A stretch of 64,000 nt of DNA from Monomorium pharaonis (GCF_013373865.1 NC_050468.1:18370774-18434773); one strand, 5' to 3'. Positions 50,901-63,650 are shown, numbered from the stretch's first letter. The notes: generated by a model not told the origin, from the sequence alone. Numbers and translations are program-made.

Positions 50901-53480
50901 TACAACAGAAGTTGGTATTCTTCCACTTATTTACAGTATTATTACAGTGCAGCGAAAATAAGTCTAAAAAAAAAATATTTAAAATAAGTCTTAAAAAAAA
51001 TCTTTGTGTATGATTACAATTTATTAATTCCAAAAAAAAACAAAAATAATAAATGCTACAAAAAGCAATTTACAGTTTTCCGTGATATGCCAATGTTGAT
51101 ACACTATAACGGAAACAATGTCAAAAAAGACCAAAACTTTTGCAGTGACTCAATATTGATATTTAGATAAACAAAACATAAAAAGTTTGTCTGTTTTTTC
51201 GTTATACATATTTAAAAATCGTTTTTATTATTTTCAATATGTTTTAAAAATTAATATAAAAATAAAAATATACAATTCAATTTATTTAACATTATAAAGA
51301 TGCATAAATGCGTATAATAATTTAAAATTAGCCATTGATTTTAATGACTACGGAAACTCGAAATGAGATGCCAATAATTCCAACGCGCGCGGTATATTTG
51401 TCGCATGAATATTTATTTGGGCCCAATTTTACATATTCGCACATCTGTGCAAATAATTTAGTTGCAGTAGTTTAGACTAAATTAACATAAAATCTCGTCA
51501 AAATCGACCAATTCAATAAATAACTACATTAAAAATATCAAATATAACAATTAATACATAAAAAAGCAAATATCTAAATATATATATACTAATATATACT
51601 ATTGATAAAGATTAAAATTTATATTACCGTGAAATAAATGGAAGTTTATAGTCATTCTATGTAAGACTCCTTGCATTAATCGTGCAATATCCGTCTACTA
51701 TTTTACAAGTTTGATTCACCTGAATGTCTTTATTTGTACAGAGTAAATGGAAGTAGGCGATTTACTAATTGTAATCGCATAACGATTACGATGCCAATGC
51801 TCCACATTAATCAATAGACTCTCCCAACACGATTTGACGTATTGCTCAATACAATCGTCATTATCATGATCAATTACAGATCATGTCTAAAAGCTGATAT
51901 CTCACAGACTCGAAAAACGTCGTTCATTCGTTTCACTTGAACTATGTTGTGTAATAATGTTTTCTTTTAATATGGAATATCGTCTTACGAATCAGCATTT
52001 TAGCAATCAACATAAATTTTCATAAAATGTCTCAATTACGAACAATTAGACGTTTCAATGGCAGGTCACACAATGTAGACAAATTATATTTTCTCGAACG
52101 CATGGGACTATCATGTCCACTCTCAGTTATAATATATAATCTCGATCGCGTTAACACGCATAACTGGCACGACAACCCGAACATATAATGTCATTATAAA
52201 TCAATCCATTGCGGACGCAGATGCATCGATTATAGAATAGCGAGCCATGCACTAACAATAACAGCTATGATTCGCATCATTGCTCCAACATTTGTTTTTC
52301 GGATTGCCGCAACGCATATTAACACAAAGAATAAGTATCCAATTGTAAATTTTCGTCATAACTTTATATAATATTTTTTATATTATAATTTTGATACTGC
52401 TAATGAATTACAAAAGTTAAATGTGTGCAGTTAAAGTTGAGATAACTCTACATTTATTGTGATTCTACACATTCATCGATCACCATAATAATAATGATAC
52501 ATGAGACATTGCTATGATGCAAGATTTATCTCCATTATTTTTAAGAAAATCTTCGACGTTGTACGCTTTTTACGATAACGAGAGGCTAACTCGAAACTCA
52601 ATATCTGCCTTGTCTGTTCAGTGCCGTCGGGACTCTTCGGAACAATCTCTAAACATTGTCTGTTACATGATAACCTGTTGCGATAAGATTATAATCGCGA
52701 TAAATTTTTCTTTTATCGTTTCAAAAATGCAAACAAAAAAATTATTAATAATATAAATAAGTAAATAAATAATCCCTAAACACAAAATACTTGAAAAGTA
52801 TAGAACAAAAAACTGCTACTTTATATTTTAAGTAATTCTATAATAAAAAAGCTAAAAAAAAAACCTAAATAAGTTAAACTTCAAACACAAGTGTGCAAAG
52901 AAATATCAATGAAACAATAAATAAGTATTGGTATGAAACTGATAAAAATAGTAAATTCTTAACAATTTGTAACTCTCTTTTTATCTGAAAAACTTTGAAG
53001 AACTTTTTCTTCAATTATATTCCGTAAAATACAATTGTATAAAGAAAAGGGAAAAGTATTTCGATTATCTAGATGTTTTTGTAAATAAACTGATTTACGA
53101 CGTGGAACTCGCTGCAAATTAATAACAATACTTCGCTTTCGTGTTCCAATTTTTCTACAACGGATTAAAAGTTATAAATTGCTTGCAACATTTACGTTTC
53201 GCTTTACAACAAAAAGAATTTTAGATGAAAAAGAAAAGCATTTACTCGTTTTAAGAAACTAGTAAAAAGTAATGTGAAGAGAGAGTACGTATCTTCGGGC
53301 GTTCCGTCTTTCGAATAGCACGTTTGACATCGTGTCGACTTGTAAGTACACGCATTCGACAAGCTGCTCCGCCCCTCGAGAATGGTGCTAGTCACCTACT
53401 CAAATTGAAGTTACAGAAACGATGAATTCACTAGATATCGACATTATTCTTGCCGCCATTCTTTCACCGTGTATTTTCTA
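48000..53480. other. Intergenic, no gene recognised
   Basis: AT-rich. At 48565-48800 there is a block dense in GTTAC/GTAAC motifs (GCGTTACAAGTAAC and GCGTTACTCGTAAC), which may be an old repeat. A CT-rich tract lies at 49276-49313. Nothing with coding character. Confidence 0.4.
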
Positions 53481-53510
53481 CTTAAAGAAAAAGTCAGATT
53501 CTAGCGTGCT

Positions 53511-53640
53511 GCTAACTACTTGGTCCGACTAGCGATCAGTAGTAACTACTCAGTCTGACCGTCATCTAGCAGTAACTACTCGGCCCGACCATTCACCAAT
53601 ATTAAAACTTACTCGGCGTACTAGCACCGGAGACTTTCTT
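53511..53640. repeat. 30-bp tandem repeat, three to four units
   Basis: TAACTACT followed by (T/C)(G/A)G(T/C)C(C/T)GAC recurs with starts at 53511, 53541 and 53571, a period of exactly 30 bp. A decayed fourth unit begins at 53601. It lies downstream of the KCTD gene, possibly within its 3' UTR. Confidence 0.65.
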
Positions 53641-55028
53641 TAAACATAATGGTCTCGTTATCAGACGATAATTGAAATTTTTCATCACCTTTAATTTCCT
53701 CTCGCGTCAAACGCGATTGAAAAACACGCGAACGTTATTGAGTCATTCGTTTAATCTAATTTTAAATAATACCCCATATTTGTATCCACGTCAAGTCCGT
53801 TTTGCATTTACATATTTCCTTACATGTCTGTTGCATCCAGCGACATTTATCACTGACGTATCTGACATTGTTACCTCTTTAAGTGGCCAAAACGCACTCG
53901 TTTGCAGATATTTCAACATCATCCATCCCTTCGCCCCGCTTTTCTTGTGCACGTTTCATTCGCCGTCTTATTTCGTGTCCACCGGCAATGAAAAACGCCA
54001 GATATTGGCGTCTTTCATCTCGTGGATTTACGCGAGACTGCTTTTTAATAAACGTTTCTCCCTCGCAACGACTCACGATAGGAGCACATCGGATTTTTGT
54101 CGGAAATGGCAATTTTCTTTTCTGTCGTCGACACGTTCCGATTACGAAAGATCTTAACACGTCGTATTCAGAAAAGATTCTATCTTAGATTCTATTTGTA
54201 CAATTGTAGATCAAACTCATTTACAGTTGAATATCAAATTACACATAAAAAAACATATGATCACGAATTTAACAAAATATTTTTGGCATCAACACAACTG
54301 TTACGTTTCCCGGATGTTACGTTCGACATTGACTAATTTCAAGTTCCACGTTGACTCGTCGCTCATCATTCTCTATGTTGCATCTTCAAGCAAATGGTGT
54401 TCGTAAGTCCGACGTCACGTAGGTCACGCTCGACGAGTTCATGGTTCTCCGTAATACAGAAATCCGATTCCTCGTTATTTCAGCGCTGTCAATGTGTTAG
54501 ACGAGGGTTCTGTCGAAAGACGACAGTTCTCGGATATCTATCTTCGTCGTGTCTTATCCAGTTTTCTCATTCTGGTAAAAGAGTCGATTAAAGTGAGAAA
54601 AAATCTCAGGGTATAATGTATCAGAAGGCTGACGATGTTATTGTATTCTCAAACGTCGAAGTGTCCCAAATTCCTTTTACCAACGGTGATTGATGATAGT
54701 AATGACTTTGGGAAATTTTCTTACGAGACGTAATTAATTAAGAACTTCGCGAAACGATCGTCCGACGCTTTCGTACGAACTCCTCAACCTGATATTGCAT
54801 ATCGATCTCATTATGTACTGTAGAGTATGCTATAAACGAGAGCTCCGCATTCATTCGTTCGTGTTATTCGTTCGCACATTAGACACACGTGTTTTCACAA
54901 ATATTTCCACTTTCGCCTGAATCGTTTCAAATAACTGAAGAAGTCTTTTCTCGTGACAGCGCGGTCTCCTAGATGCAAGCCGTCAACGATGCTTAGCCAA
55001 TGTACACCTGATTCGCTTGCGAAACTCT
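53641..55028 (-). other. Region downstream of the KCTD gene, possible 3' UTR
   Basis: Less AT-rich than the gene-poor parts of the window. The 161-codon plus-strand frame at 53672-54157 has no recognisable domain and overlaps frames on the other strand. I think it more likely that this is transcribed as long minus-strand 3' UTR. No clear minus-strand AATAAA was found close to the stop codon. Confidence 0.3.
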
Positions 55029-55766
55029 TTAATCACGCACAAAAACGAATTCGTTATAATGATTCCAACGATTCTCCTCGGCATCCACTCCGGGCTTTAG
55101 CTGCTCAGAGTTGATTCCGGCGGTGCCGGAACCGCAGCTGCCCGCTAATCTGAAACCCTGCTCCTGCAGCATATCGAAGGCCTGTTCGATGACGCTGTGC
55201 TTCAGGAAAAAACGTGATGTGTAACGATCGGACATGCCGTGATCGGGATCGCGACTTTCGTTTAGCGTTTCGCCAAAGACGTCCCGACAGAGTGCCACGC
55301 GGCCGCACACGAGGATTCTCGAGAGTTTGCGAAACTTAACGTCGGCCAGACCCTCGCGACCAAAAGCAAAGCTGCCCCGATAGCCGATAGTGATGTATCC
55401 TGGAGCGCGTTTGCCAATCGCACCGGTTTGCCTGGAATCAGCGTTTTCCAAAATTGCCTTCTCCAAACCGGGCAAGCCATAAAAATTTGCCTCCTGTTTA
55501 AGCCTTTCACGTTCACGAAAACCCTCGGGTAAAACGAGAGCTTGATTGCGCAGGAAGTCCAATACATAACGGAAGAGCACGCCGTCACGATCCAGAAAAT
55601 ATTTGCCCTTGGCATCCTTTTCCACGGCGGATTTGCCGGTAAAGAGTTGAGCCAGATGCGAATCACCCTCACGAGTCAGCGTAGCCAAAGCGGTGGTGTA
55701 GAAGACGCCGCCCACGTTTAACTCTATCACGCTTGGTATCGTTTCCTGTTGCTCCTGGTCCCCCAT
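55029..55766 (-). CDS. BTB/POZ and H1 domain protein, KCTD8/12/16 family
   Basis: An intronless frame of 245 aa. Vertebrate relatives KCTD8, KCTD12 and KCTD16 are auxiliary subunits that bind the GABA-B2 receptor tail through the BTB domain and shape G-protein signalling through H1. An insect homologue is expected at the neuronal membrane (inference). The T1-type BTB domain spans about 12-105, with IELNVGG (14-20), KYFLDRDGVLFRYVLDFLR (55-73) and NFYGLPGLEKAI (94-105). The H1 domain spans about 122-244, with GYITIGYRGSF (123-133), FGETLNESRDPD (164-175) and RYTSRFFLK (181-189), closely matching KCTD12. The linker between them is only about 15 residues, much shorter than in KCTD12 (325 aa). 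The start at 55766 has a strong context (AGCATGG). The frame is open further upstream, but only from a GTG codon. Drosophila Ktl is a likely relative, though orthology is not proven. Confidence 0.92.
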   Translation of the reverse strand: MGDQEQQETIPSVIELNVGGVFYTTALATLTREGDSHLAQLFTGKSAVEKDAKGKYFLDRDGVLFRYVLDFLRNQALVLPEGFRERERLKQEANFYGLPGLEKAILENADSRQTGAIGKRAPGYITIGYRGSFAFGREGLADVKFRKLSRILVCGRVALCRDVFGETLNESRDPDHGMSDRYTSRFFLKHSVIEQAFDMLQEQGFRLAGSCGSGTAGINSEQLKPGVDAEENRWNHYNEFVFVRD

Positions 55767-55849
55767 GCTGCGACTGACGCGACGTAAGAGAGAAAAAGAG
55801 AGAGTTGCGGAAGGGAGAAAAAGGCAGTAGCAGCTGGTCGCGTGCACTG

Positions 55850-56540
55850 ATAAAGCGTCTCGTCGACGTTGAATGATCAGATATCACTAGCGGAAGATTC
55901 ACAGCTGAGAAATTCCCAGAGAATTAAAGATGATAAAAGATCACGACACGGAACTGCACTTTGCTTGCGACACTCGCGCAGGACGAGAGGTAGGAAGACT
56001 GTGTAGGTCGACGACCCAGAAAATCCCAAAGTCGGTCGCGACACGCTAGCGCGGAAGATCACTATTTGGGATTTTGTCCGATGAGAATAAGCAGACTGCT
56101 CTTTAGGAGCCAGCTCGTATTCACACGTGACGACACTTTCGGCGATACTCGCTGAAAAGCCGGGCTGATCGTATTATGATTTCGTTTCAGCACGTTAATA
56201 TTCGATTCGCGCACGAATTAATATTTAGCTACTCGCAGAAATAATCGTAGCAACGAGAAGCAACGGACTGCACCCTCGACGAAGCGACCGAGCTTGGTTC
56301 GCTCGGGTCTCTCGACTGCGCGCTTCCTCGCCTGGGTGATTGGCGCGCGCGTCAGGATGTACTCTCCGCTTTCTCTTCCGTGTCGCGAGGGTAACGCGAC
56401 CGTAATGCTGCGCTGCCGGCGCAGCGAGAACGCGCGTCGTGTCAACGCGCAGCCACCGATATTGTACACGCGCGCGCACTCCCCCCAGGAGTCACCCATT
56501 CGATTCTCGCTCTCGCAAGAGGCTACGTGTCACGATTAGA
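55850..56540 (-). promoter_or_regulatory. CpG-rich upstream region of the KCTD gene
   Basis: GC- and CpG-dense, strongest at 56270-56530 (GGCGCGCGCGTC, CGCGCGCGCACTCC). It sits directly upstream of the minus-strand KCTD coding region and is the best candidate for its promoter and 5' UTR. Open frames on both strands (56218-56539) are attributed to base bias. The transcription start is not defined. Confidence 0.5.
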
Positions 56541-56559
56541 ACTCCTCTAGGGTGCGCTT

Positions 56560-59215
56560 ACCTCCAGTCTATCCTGGCTAACTCCTGGTCTATCTGGATC
56601 ACGTAAACTGAATCTTCAGCTACGTATATTTTGATGCATATACGCCATTGTAAATTCTGTCATAATCTTGGTTATCTCGACTTATTTCGTCATATTCTAC
56701 CAAGCTGATCTACAACTCAAGTTACAACTGACAAGTAACCTTCGCCAAAAGTAACACACGCCGATTGTTTTTATCTTTAGGGATTTGATTCAGCAATCCA
56801 AAAAGAAAACAATTTATTCCAAAAGAAATAGCTCAATTATTATTTAGGCCACTCATACATGTTTAATTTAAAATGATATACGGAAGATGTGATAAAATAT
56901 CTCGTAAATCAGGCATTTTTGAAAAAAAAAAACCAAAAGTTACTTAGTTTTAAAAAACACAAGTCGGTTAAAGGTTAGTTGTGAGTTTCCAACCCAAACC
57001 ATAAGGTTCGTAAATATATAAATTTTCTGCGGAAGAAAATCATAAATTATACATTGCAAACATGTTGAAAAATGCAACGTACACTTGTAAGGCAAAAAAC
57101 TGAATATCTTCTCGTTCGCAGATTTCAACGCACTGATATTGTTCTGTATAACAATGTTTATATTGCATTGTATTTCATTCATTTGATATCTCTTTACAAA
57201 TATTGAACACGTAACAATGTCAATATGCAAAACGATTAACGTTATCACATAGGCAGTTGCATATTGTTGACATAAAGTCATGTTCGTTTTATTCTAGTTG
57301 TTGCTCTTGAAATGTGATATTAATAGATTAATTAACGGATAAAACGAAAAAAAAATGTTTTTATTCGGCATAAATTTATCCTTTTTTTCTAGCATGTTCG
57401 AGCATGATGAGTGACGCTACAAGAAATTTTAATATTCTAACAAACCTAGTTTAAATATCTTAGACCGGTTGCATTAACATTGTTTTGATCTTAAACAAAA
57501 TTTAAATATACGTCTATAGCTTTCTCTCTAAATAAATAAAGACAGACACTGTATTTAAATATTACTTAAAGATAAAATAATGTAACCAGGCTTTACATAA
57601 TTATTTATAATCCGTATCTAGCAAAAATTTAAGGTACTTCAGCAAAACCGTTTTTTTCGTGCAGCTTTTATTTAAAAAAAAATGTAAATCTAATTTTAAA
57701 AAGCAAACAAGACAATATATATTAAGTGCGGTTAAAAATATATTTTATTTTTCTCGCAATTATTCTTTCAGTTCTTATGGAAAAGTAAATATTATGAAGT
57801 AAAAGTTATAAAGTCATTAGATTTGTTATACTGATTGTTATACCAGCAAATTTCAAAATTTCAAATTTGATTATAATTTTTAAGAGTAATATATAATATA
57901 AAAAATCGAACTCAATTTTTCTCTGCTTTTGCAACAAAAAGAAATTAAATTATGAAAAGATATTATATTCAATTTTATAAAAACTATTTTAAGATTTTTT
58001 GAAAGAATTGAATCAATTATTTCTTATCAAATCTTACAACAAAAAGTTACATTATAAGTATCCTTAAACTTAATATAATCGGGAAAAGATTTCATGTTGA
58101 ATAAGATGTCTTTTCACAATTCCCATACATTTATGCATAAATTATAGTAACGATACATTCGGTTTATTCAATTGTATGTTATATACAGTAGTCATTCTTT
58201 TCTATTAAAAAAAAAATTTTAATTTATTAAAGTAAGTTAAAAAATACTACCTTGATCTTATTTTAGACAATTTTTAGAATTTGCATTAATCCTTTGTAAC
58301 CTTTATATTATAAAGAGTTGTATAAATGTGTGTGTGCAATAGACATTGAATTGTATAAATAGTATCAAATGAATTTTGTAACTTCTTAGAAGCTGTCAAT
58401 AGTACTTCCGTAAATGCTTGAGATATAGAAATTTTTAACAATCTTTTTAGTATATAATAAGATACAATTTTTGTAATAATTTATTGTATCTTACCTACAA
58501 GATCCTATCTAAAAAAAATACTTAGAGACCATTTACTTTTTCTAAGAAATAATTACTTATTATTATTATTGTTAAAAAGAATAGTATATTTTCTTATTTT
58601 TACAGATTAGACATCATTTATTATTTAATAAAGATGTTAGAAAACATTTTATTTTAATTCTACAAAAGTAGCATCTCATACAACTTTTGAAAAAAAATTT
58701 TTTCTTTCTATTTCTGGTTTAAAAAACTAACAGATAGACTCTCTTTTATTATTAAAATTAAAATAAATATATTAATCAAACTTTCAATTGATATTGTTTT
58801 CTTTTATGTATCAATAATGATTGAGGAAATATCGCAAAAAGTTACCTGTAACATTTCCCTTGACTTACCCTAATAGATTGTTAATAATTTATATTATACA
58901 CATGTTAAGAAATAGTTTTAAGAAGCTACACAACATTACGCAATAAAAAAAGCACAAACGATAAAATAAAGATTTATATCAAGAAAAATATATTCCATGA
59001 AATAAAATATAGAACTAAATTTACGATTAATAACTTTAACATATTTTTTATCACTATATAATTTATAATATTTATTTATTTACTTTAATTCCAGACATCC
59101 AGTAAGAAATTTTTATCTTACTATCAAATTGTAATTTTCTCACACACAAACACGGTACTTTATCTTAAACGAGATCAAAAGTAAATAGATAAAAACAGTC
59201 TTGAGCCTTACGTGC
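56560..59215. other. Intergenic, no gene recognised
   Basis: AT-rich. The minus-strand frame at 56940-57281 (113 codons) has no recognised domain. Nothing else seen. Confidence 0.4.
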
Positions 59216-59216
59216 A

Positions 59217-59218
<2 letters not shown>

Positions 59219-59267
<49 letters not shown>
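59219..59267. repeat. (GT)n microsatellite
   Basis: About 24 GT units. Confidence 0.95.
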
Positions 59268-59271
<4 letters not shown>

Positions 59272-59279
59272 GCCCGTGT

Positions 59280-60790
59280 ATGTAAGTAATAAAACTGTAA
59301 TATAAAACATAAAATTTTTATTTTGTTATACTACAATATTTTTATTGCGGAATATCGTATTTACTTCAAACAATATTATTTCTTAAAAAACATATATATT
59401 ACAGAATAATATAAATTTCCCCAAAAGTTATCATAAAAACGTAAACATGTAATTTTTTGTTTTAAGTTTTGATGAGAAATAAATCATTGAATCCTCTCAA
59501 AAAACTCAAAAATTTTTAAATAAATATAATACTCTTCTCATAGCTTGATTCCGTTTCGTCCAAGCCATATATTATAATTACCACCCACACAGTAAATGAA
59601 ATTAATTGAACCTGAAAGGCGATATTCTTTTATCTGTAATTAATTTGCACATTCGATTGTGAAGTAGATTAAGTTAAAATTAAAAGAAGCATTACAAATA
59701 AAATTAAATAGTAGATAAACACAAATTTATACTCAGCTCTTATATATTTTCACATAATAAACGTATTGAGAGGGGAAAAGGAGAGAGATTCAAACTCTCC
59801 CGAAATTTTAAATATTATTTGCATAAGACAATCGCAGAAAATCTGAATATCATAGCTCTTATATATCAAGTCGCAGAAATATTACTGTGAATTCTTTACC
59901 AAAAAAGCAAAAATTTTTAATAAAAACAAATATAATACTGAGAAATTAAATCACTTTTTAAAAAGTGAAAAAAATTATGTAATTATTTTATTTTGTCAAT
60001 TTTATTAAATCTTTTCCTTTGCCTTATTCCCTTTTTCTTTTTATTTAATTACAAAATTTAACGTCACAATTTCAATAATATTTAGTAATGCTTGTCACAT
60101 ATAGGAGGTCTTCCTATGTTTTTTCTGAATTTTCTTAAATTTCTTTTCCTAGAAAAATAATAAATAAGTATTTTGTATGTATAATATTAAAACTACACTT
60201 CGTCTTTATAACTATACTTTGTTTATTTGTTCTTAAGAAAAAAATAAAAGTTATGATTTACAAAACCAAATATCTCTTTTATTTAGAAAATCAAAAACAA
60301 AAAACATTTTAAGCTCTAATATCTAAAAAACAATTTATTAATGTAAAAAAATTATTGTTATATGTAATAATAAAATCAATAAAACTTTTCTGCTCCGAAA
60401 AAAAGCACATCTATTGTATTTATGTCCGAAAATATAAGTACATCTAAATTAAGTTGTTGGAGATATATGTAGTAAGTTAAAACTATAACAATTTGTAAAA
60501 GTTTATAAATGTTATGTCATAATGTTAAAGTATGAAATCAATCATGATACAATATATCAATAAGTAATGCGAAATAATATTATAATATTAAAAAAATAGC
60601 CTCATAGCAATTAAATAACCCGCGCAAACGCTGCCATGATGGCATTGTAGAAAAGACTGCACTGAATTCAATACCAAAACTAGAACGCGCAAGATTTTAT
60701 TTTGCTTCAGTCAAGGTTAAGCAAGTGCGACAGTTAGTTGAGAATAGATTTCTTTCTTTATCTAACCAAGTTACACTGATCATTTATATA
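59280..60790. other. Intergenic, no gene recognised
   Basis: AT-rich. Nothing seen. Confidence 0.4.
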
Positions 60791-60792
60791 TG

Positions 60793-60795
<3 letters not shown>

Positions 60796-60864
<69 letters not shown>
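60796..60864. repeat. (CA)n microsatellite, about 34 units
   Basis: Uninterrupted CA tract. The overlapping frames on both strands are artefacts. Confidence 0.95.
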
Positions 60865-60865
<1 letters not shown>

Positions 60866-60869
60866 CTCC

Positions 60870-62140
60870 AATGTATAATCAATTCTAAGAATATTTATTT
60901 TCACAAAAAAATTTTTTACTTTAAAATTGAATTTCTTCAAATAGGATTAAATTCTTAAAAATATTTTATACAAAAGATATATAAATTTTTCAAAAATAAG
61001 AATTTATTTTTATATGGAAAATTTCAATTTAATAAAAATTGTTTCTTGTGCGTATACATCTGTATCTACATACAAGTGTGAATAAAAACAAATAAATTAA
61101 AAATCTGTAATAAAATTTTCTAATAAATTAAAAACTTCAATAAAATTATAAATATTAATACACATATTCATATTAATTAAAAAATTATCTAAAAAATTAA
61201 TATTGTTTTTATTAGCATTATTTTATGGAATTTGTTCTGATAAAGATTAAGGTTTTTATTTTAAATCAAAAGCAGATTAAATGGCAGACCGCAGTTAACA
61301 AATCATATTTAAGGATCTTAAAATAATAGAAAACAAACAGAAGAAATAATGCTATTTCAGTGAGCAAACAGTAAATGTTGAAAGCCAGTCTTAATCACCC
61401 ATCATCTATCACATTTAATATACACATAAAAATATAATTATAAAAAAAAGAAATTGCACATTTTAATTAGTGTACGCTTGTAGGCACTTGTACAGAACAT
61501 AATCGTGAAACACTATTAAAATTTACCAAACCGTGGAAATTAATCCTTATAAATTTTTAAAACAGATAAAAAATAATTGAAAATCGCTGCTCTAGATAAT
61601 CTGTTATTGATATTGTGCGAATATACATTTAGTAATCTTTCTTTGCACCCGGAAAAAAAAACAATTCAATTTAATATCACCGTAATAATTTGCAAGAACT
61701 TATTATGTATAAAGAGCAAAATATATATTTATACAAAGTAAAATATATATGGTGTAAAGAAACAAGGTGTGCTTTTGCGCATGAAAATGTTCAATTAGAA
61801 TAGTGGAATAAGTGACTAGTCATATATTTATACATGAGTATTTATGTATGTCAGTTAATCAACGTTCTGCCGCAATACTCATGCAACATAATTTAAATAA
61901 GAAAAGAATAATAATAAATTTATTTAAATGAAGACTATTATTACTAATTATTTATTTTATACATTTATCGATTAAAGAATTAACTCATACTATTATTGTA
62001 TATACACGTCGTCTGATGAGAGCGGTCGTCATCCCGTCGTTTTAGGTGTTTTCGTTTATCCGAGCCCCTATGTGCACAAAATGTGCACATTGAACTATCC
62101 AGTCAAATGTCCACAAATTCCGGTAATGTGCACGACTTTT
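60870..62140. other. Intergenic, no gene recognised
   Basis: AT-rich. A GTGCACAAAATGTGCAC pair lies at 62072-62088. Nothing else seen. Confidence 0.4.
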
Positions 62141-62147
62141 TGGGTCT

Positions 62148-62332
62148 CTTCCGTGCTTCTTCACAATTATTTGGTTCTGTTCCATGCTTTATAAATTTTA
62201 CAATCATATGCATTCGTATATCAAATATGTTTTATGCAAATGTGCATAATCGTGTTTTATAAATGTACATTTCTGACACTTTACAGATATAGCATGGAAC
62301 AAAACCAAATAATCATGGACATTGCACGGAAG
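62148..62332. mobile_element. Short MITE with about 40-bp inverted termini
   Basis: The left end CTTCCGTGC pairs with the right end GCACGGAAG. The stem resumes with TTATTTGGTTCTGTTCCATG against CATGGAACAAAACCAAATAA. The element is 185 bp long with an AT-rich loop. No target duplication is obvious. Confidence 0.65.
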
Positions 62333-62610
62333 AATATTAAGTATAATTAAATTCTTGTTAAGATTTTATTAAAATTAGTAGCTTCCAAAATTTATTAAGA
62401 TCTCGGAAACACGCATTATTTTTTATTTTACTATTCATATTTTCTAGTCTATCCATTTTAAGGCAATAGATCCATGAAATAAATATGATATTTATATGTG
62501 ATTTATTATTGCAGCATTATATATTATATAGCAAACATTTTTGCATTATATTTGAGGTATATTTTTGTCACAGATCTATTACCCCAATTATAAAAGTTTA
62601 TATCACTCAC

Positions 62611-62659
62611 CGACCGATACGCAGCGACAGAGTTATTCAGCAATGTTGCTGCGATGATT
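62611..62659 (-). other. Exon-like segment, distal repeat unit
   Basis: Paralogue of the 63.1-kb segment. On the minus strand an acceptor TTGTTTGTTACAG is followed by 49 nt and a new donor GGTCG|GTGAGTGA. The donor homologous to that of the middle unit is destroyed (ATTACCCCAATT on the plus strand). Its body has diverged, with AACATTGCTG where the middle unit has AGTGTCCTGTG. Confidence 0.3.
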
Positions 62660-63065
62660 CTGTAACAAACAAATACAAAATCCAAATTAAAGCAGGACAG
62701 AAAAAACAATTAATATTTTTTAAAAATAATTTATGGCATGTAACTCTGTACTTGTGGTTATTGAGTAAATGTAATAAGTAATTAATGAAATAATTTTGTA
62801 AAATACTTTAACACACAAATAGATTTAAAGTAAAAGAGAACTCATGAGTATTAATATTAGATAAAAGATTGTTATATATCAAACTTCTTATTCTTTTAAT
62901 TATTTATATAATCGTCGTATAATCAATATTTTCCAAAAAAAAAGAAGTTTTATAAAATTAAATTAGTATAAAACTTTACGTGATTCTATCTCTAATTTTG
63001 TGATTTATCAAAATAAAACTAAATGAAAAAACTATTAATTCTAAGCAAATAATAATCATACTTAC

Positions 63066-63144
63066 CCCAAAGTTGCTCTGCCGGTGCCCGATGCCTTTTC
63101 CAGGTCTCCTCCTCTCCTTGCACAGGACACTCGCTACGATAATT
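63066..63144 (-). other. Exon-like segment, middle repeat unit
   Basis: On the minus strand a pyrimidine-rich stretch with TTTGTTTATTACAG precedes 79 nt that end in CAACTTTGGG|GTAAGTATG, giving acceptor and donor in the right order. One frame is open through it (VLCKERRRPGKG, then IGHRQSNFG), but there is no start codon and no known motif. It could be an internal exon of a minus-strand transcript that begins near 63.65 kb or beyond, or a noncoding RNA exon. Confidence 0.35.
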
Positions 63145-63544
63145 CTGTAATAAACAAATGCAAAGTCCAAATTAAAGCAAAACAAAAAAACAATTAATAT
63201 ATAAAAAAGTAATTGCGACCTGCAACTCTGTATTTTTGCTTTTTAAATAAATGTAAGAATTAATGGAATAATTTTGTAAGATACTTTAACACATAAACAG
63301 ATTCAAATTAAAATAGAGCTCACGATTATTAATATTAGATAAAAGATCATTGTTACGTATCAAACTTTTTATTCTTTTAATTATTAACATAATCGTTATA
63401 TAAATTAATATTTTCCAGAAAAAACTTTATAAAATAAAATTTGTGTAAAATTGTACATGATTTTATCTCTAATTTTGTGATTTATCAAGGTAAAACTAAA
63501 TGAAAAAAACTATTAATGTTATGCAAATAATAAGTCGTATTTAC

Positions 63545-63650
63545 CCCAAAGTTGCTCTGCCGGTGCCCGATGGCTTTCCCAAGCCTACATCTCCTTCTCC
63601 TCTTGTTGCACAGAACACTCGCAAATAACATACTACAATCGCACGTGGAA
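63545..63650 (-). other. Exon-like segment, proximal repeat unit (possible first exon)
   Basis: Shares CATCGGGCACCGGCAGAGCA (minus strand) and a donor GGG|GTAAAT with the middle unit, but has no acceptor at the homologous place. It runs on into unrelated sequence, as a first exon would. Confidence 0.25.

Larger units (their letters stand above)
62570..63650 (-). repeat. Tandem ~480-bp repeat, two units and part of a third
   Basis: Anchors repeat in direct orientation. TTCTGTAA with AAACAAA and CCAAATTAAAGCA is at 62658 and 63143 (485 bp). TTACCCCAAAGTTGCTCTGC is at 63062 and 63541 (479 bp). The AT-rich parts between anchors (CTTTAACACA, TATTAGATAAAAGAT, AATATTTTCCA) also align. The GC-richer core is exon-like on the minus strand. 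Confidence 0.75.

Noticed and set aside
53672..54157. 161-codon plus-strand frame downstream of the KCTD gene
   Set aside because: No domain is recognised, frames on the opposite strand overlap it, and the first codon is not a convincing start. Composition alone can explain it.
55767..55847. N-terminal 27-codon extension of the KCTD frame
   Set aside because: It would begin with GTG, and the downstream ATG at 55766 has a strong initiation context and fits the start of the BTB domain.
56218..56539. Arginine-rich frames on both strands
   Set aside because: CpG-rich upstream region of the KCTD gene; no domain.
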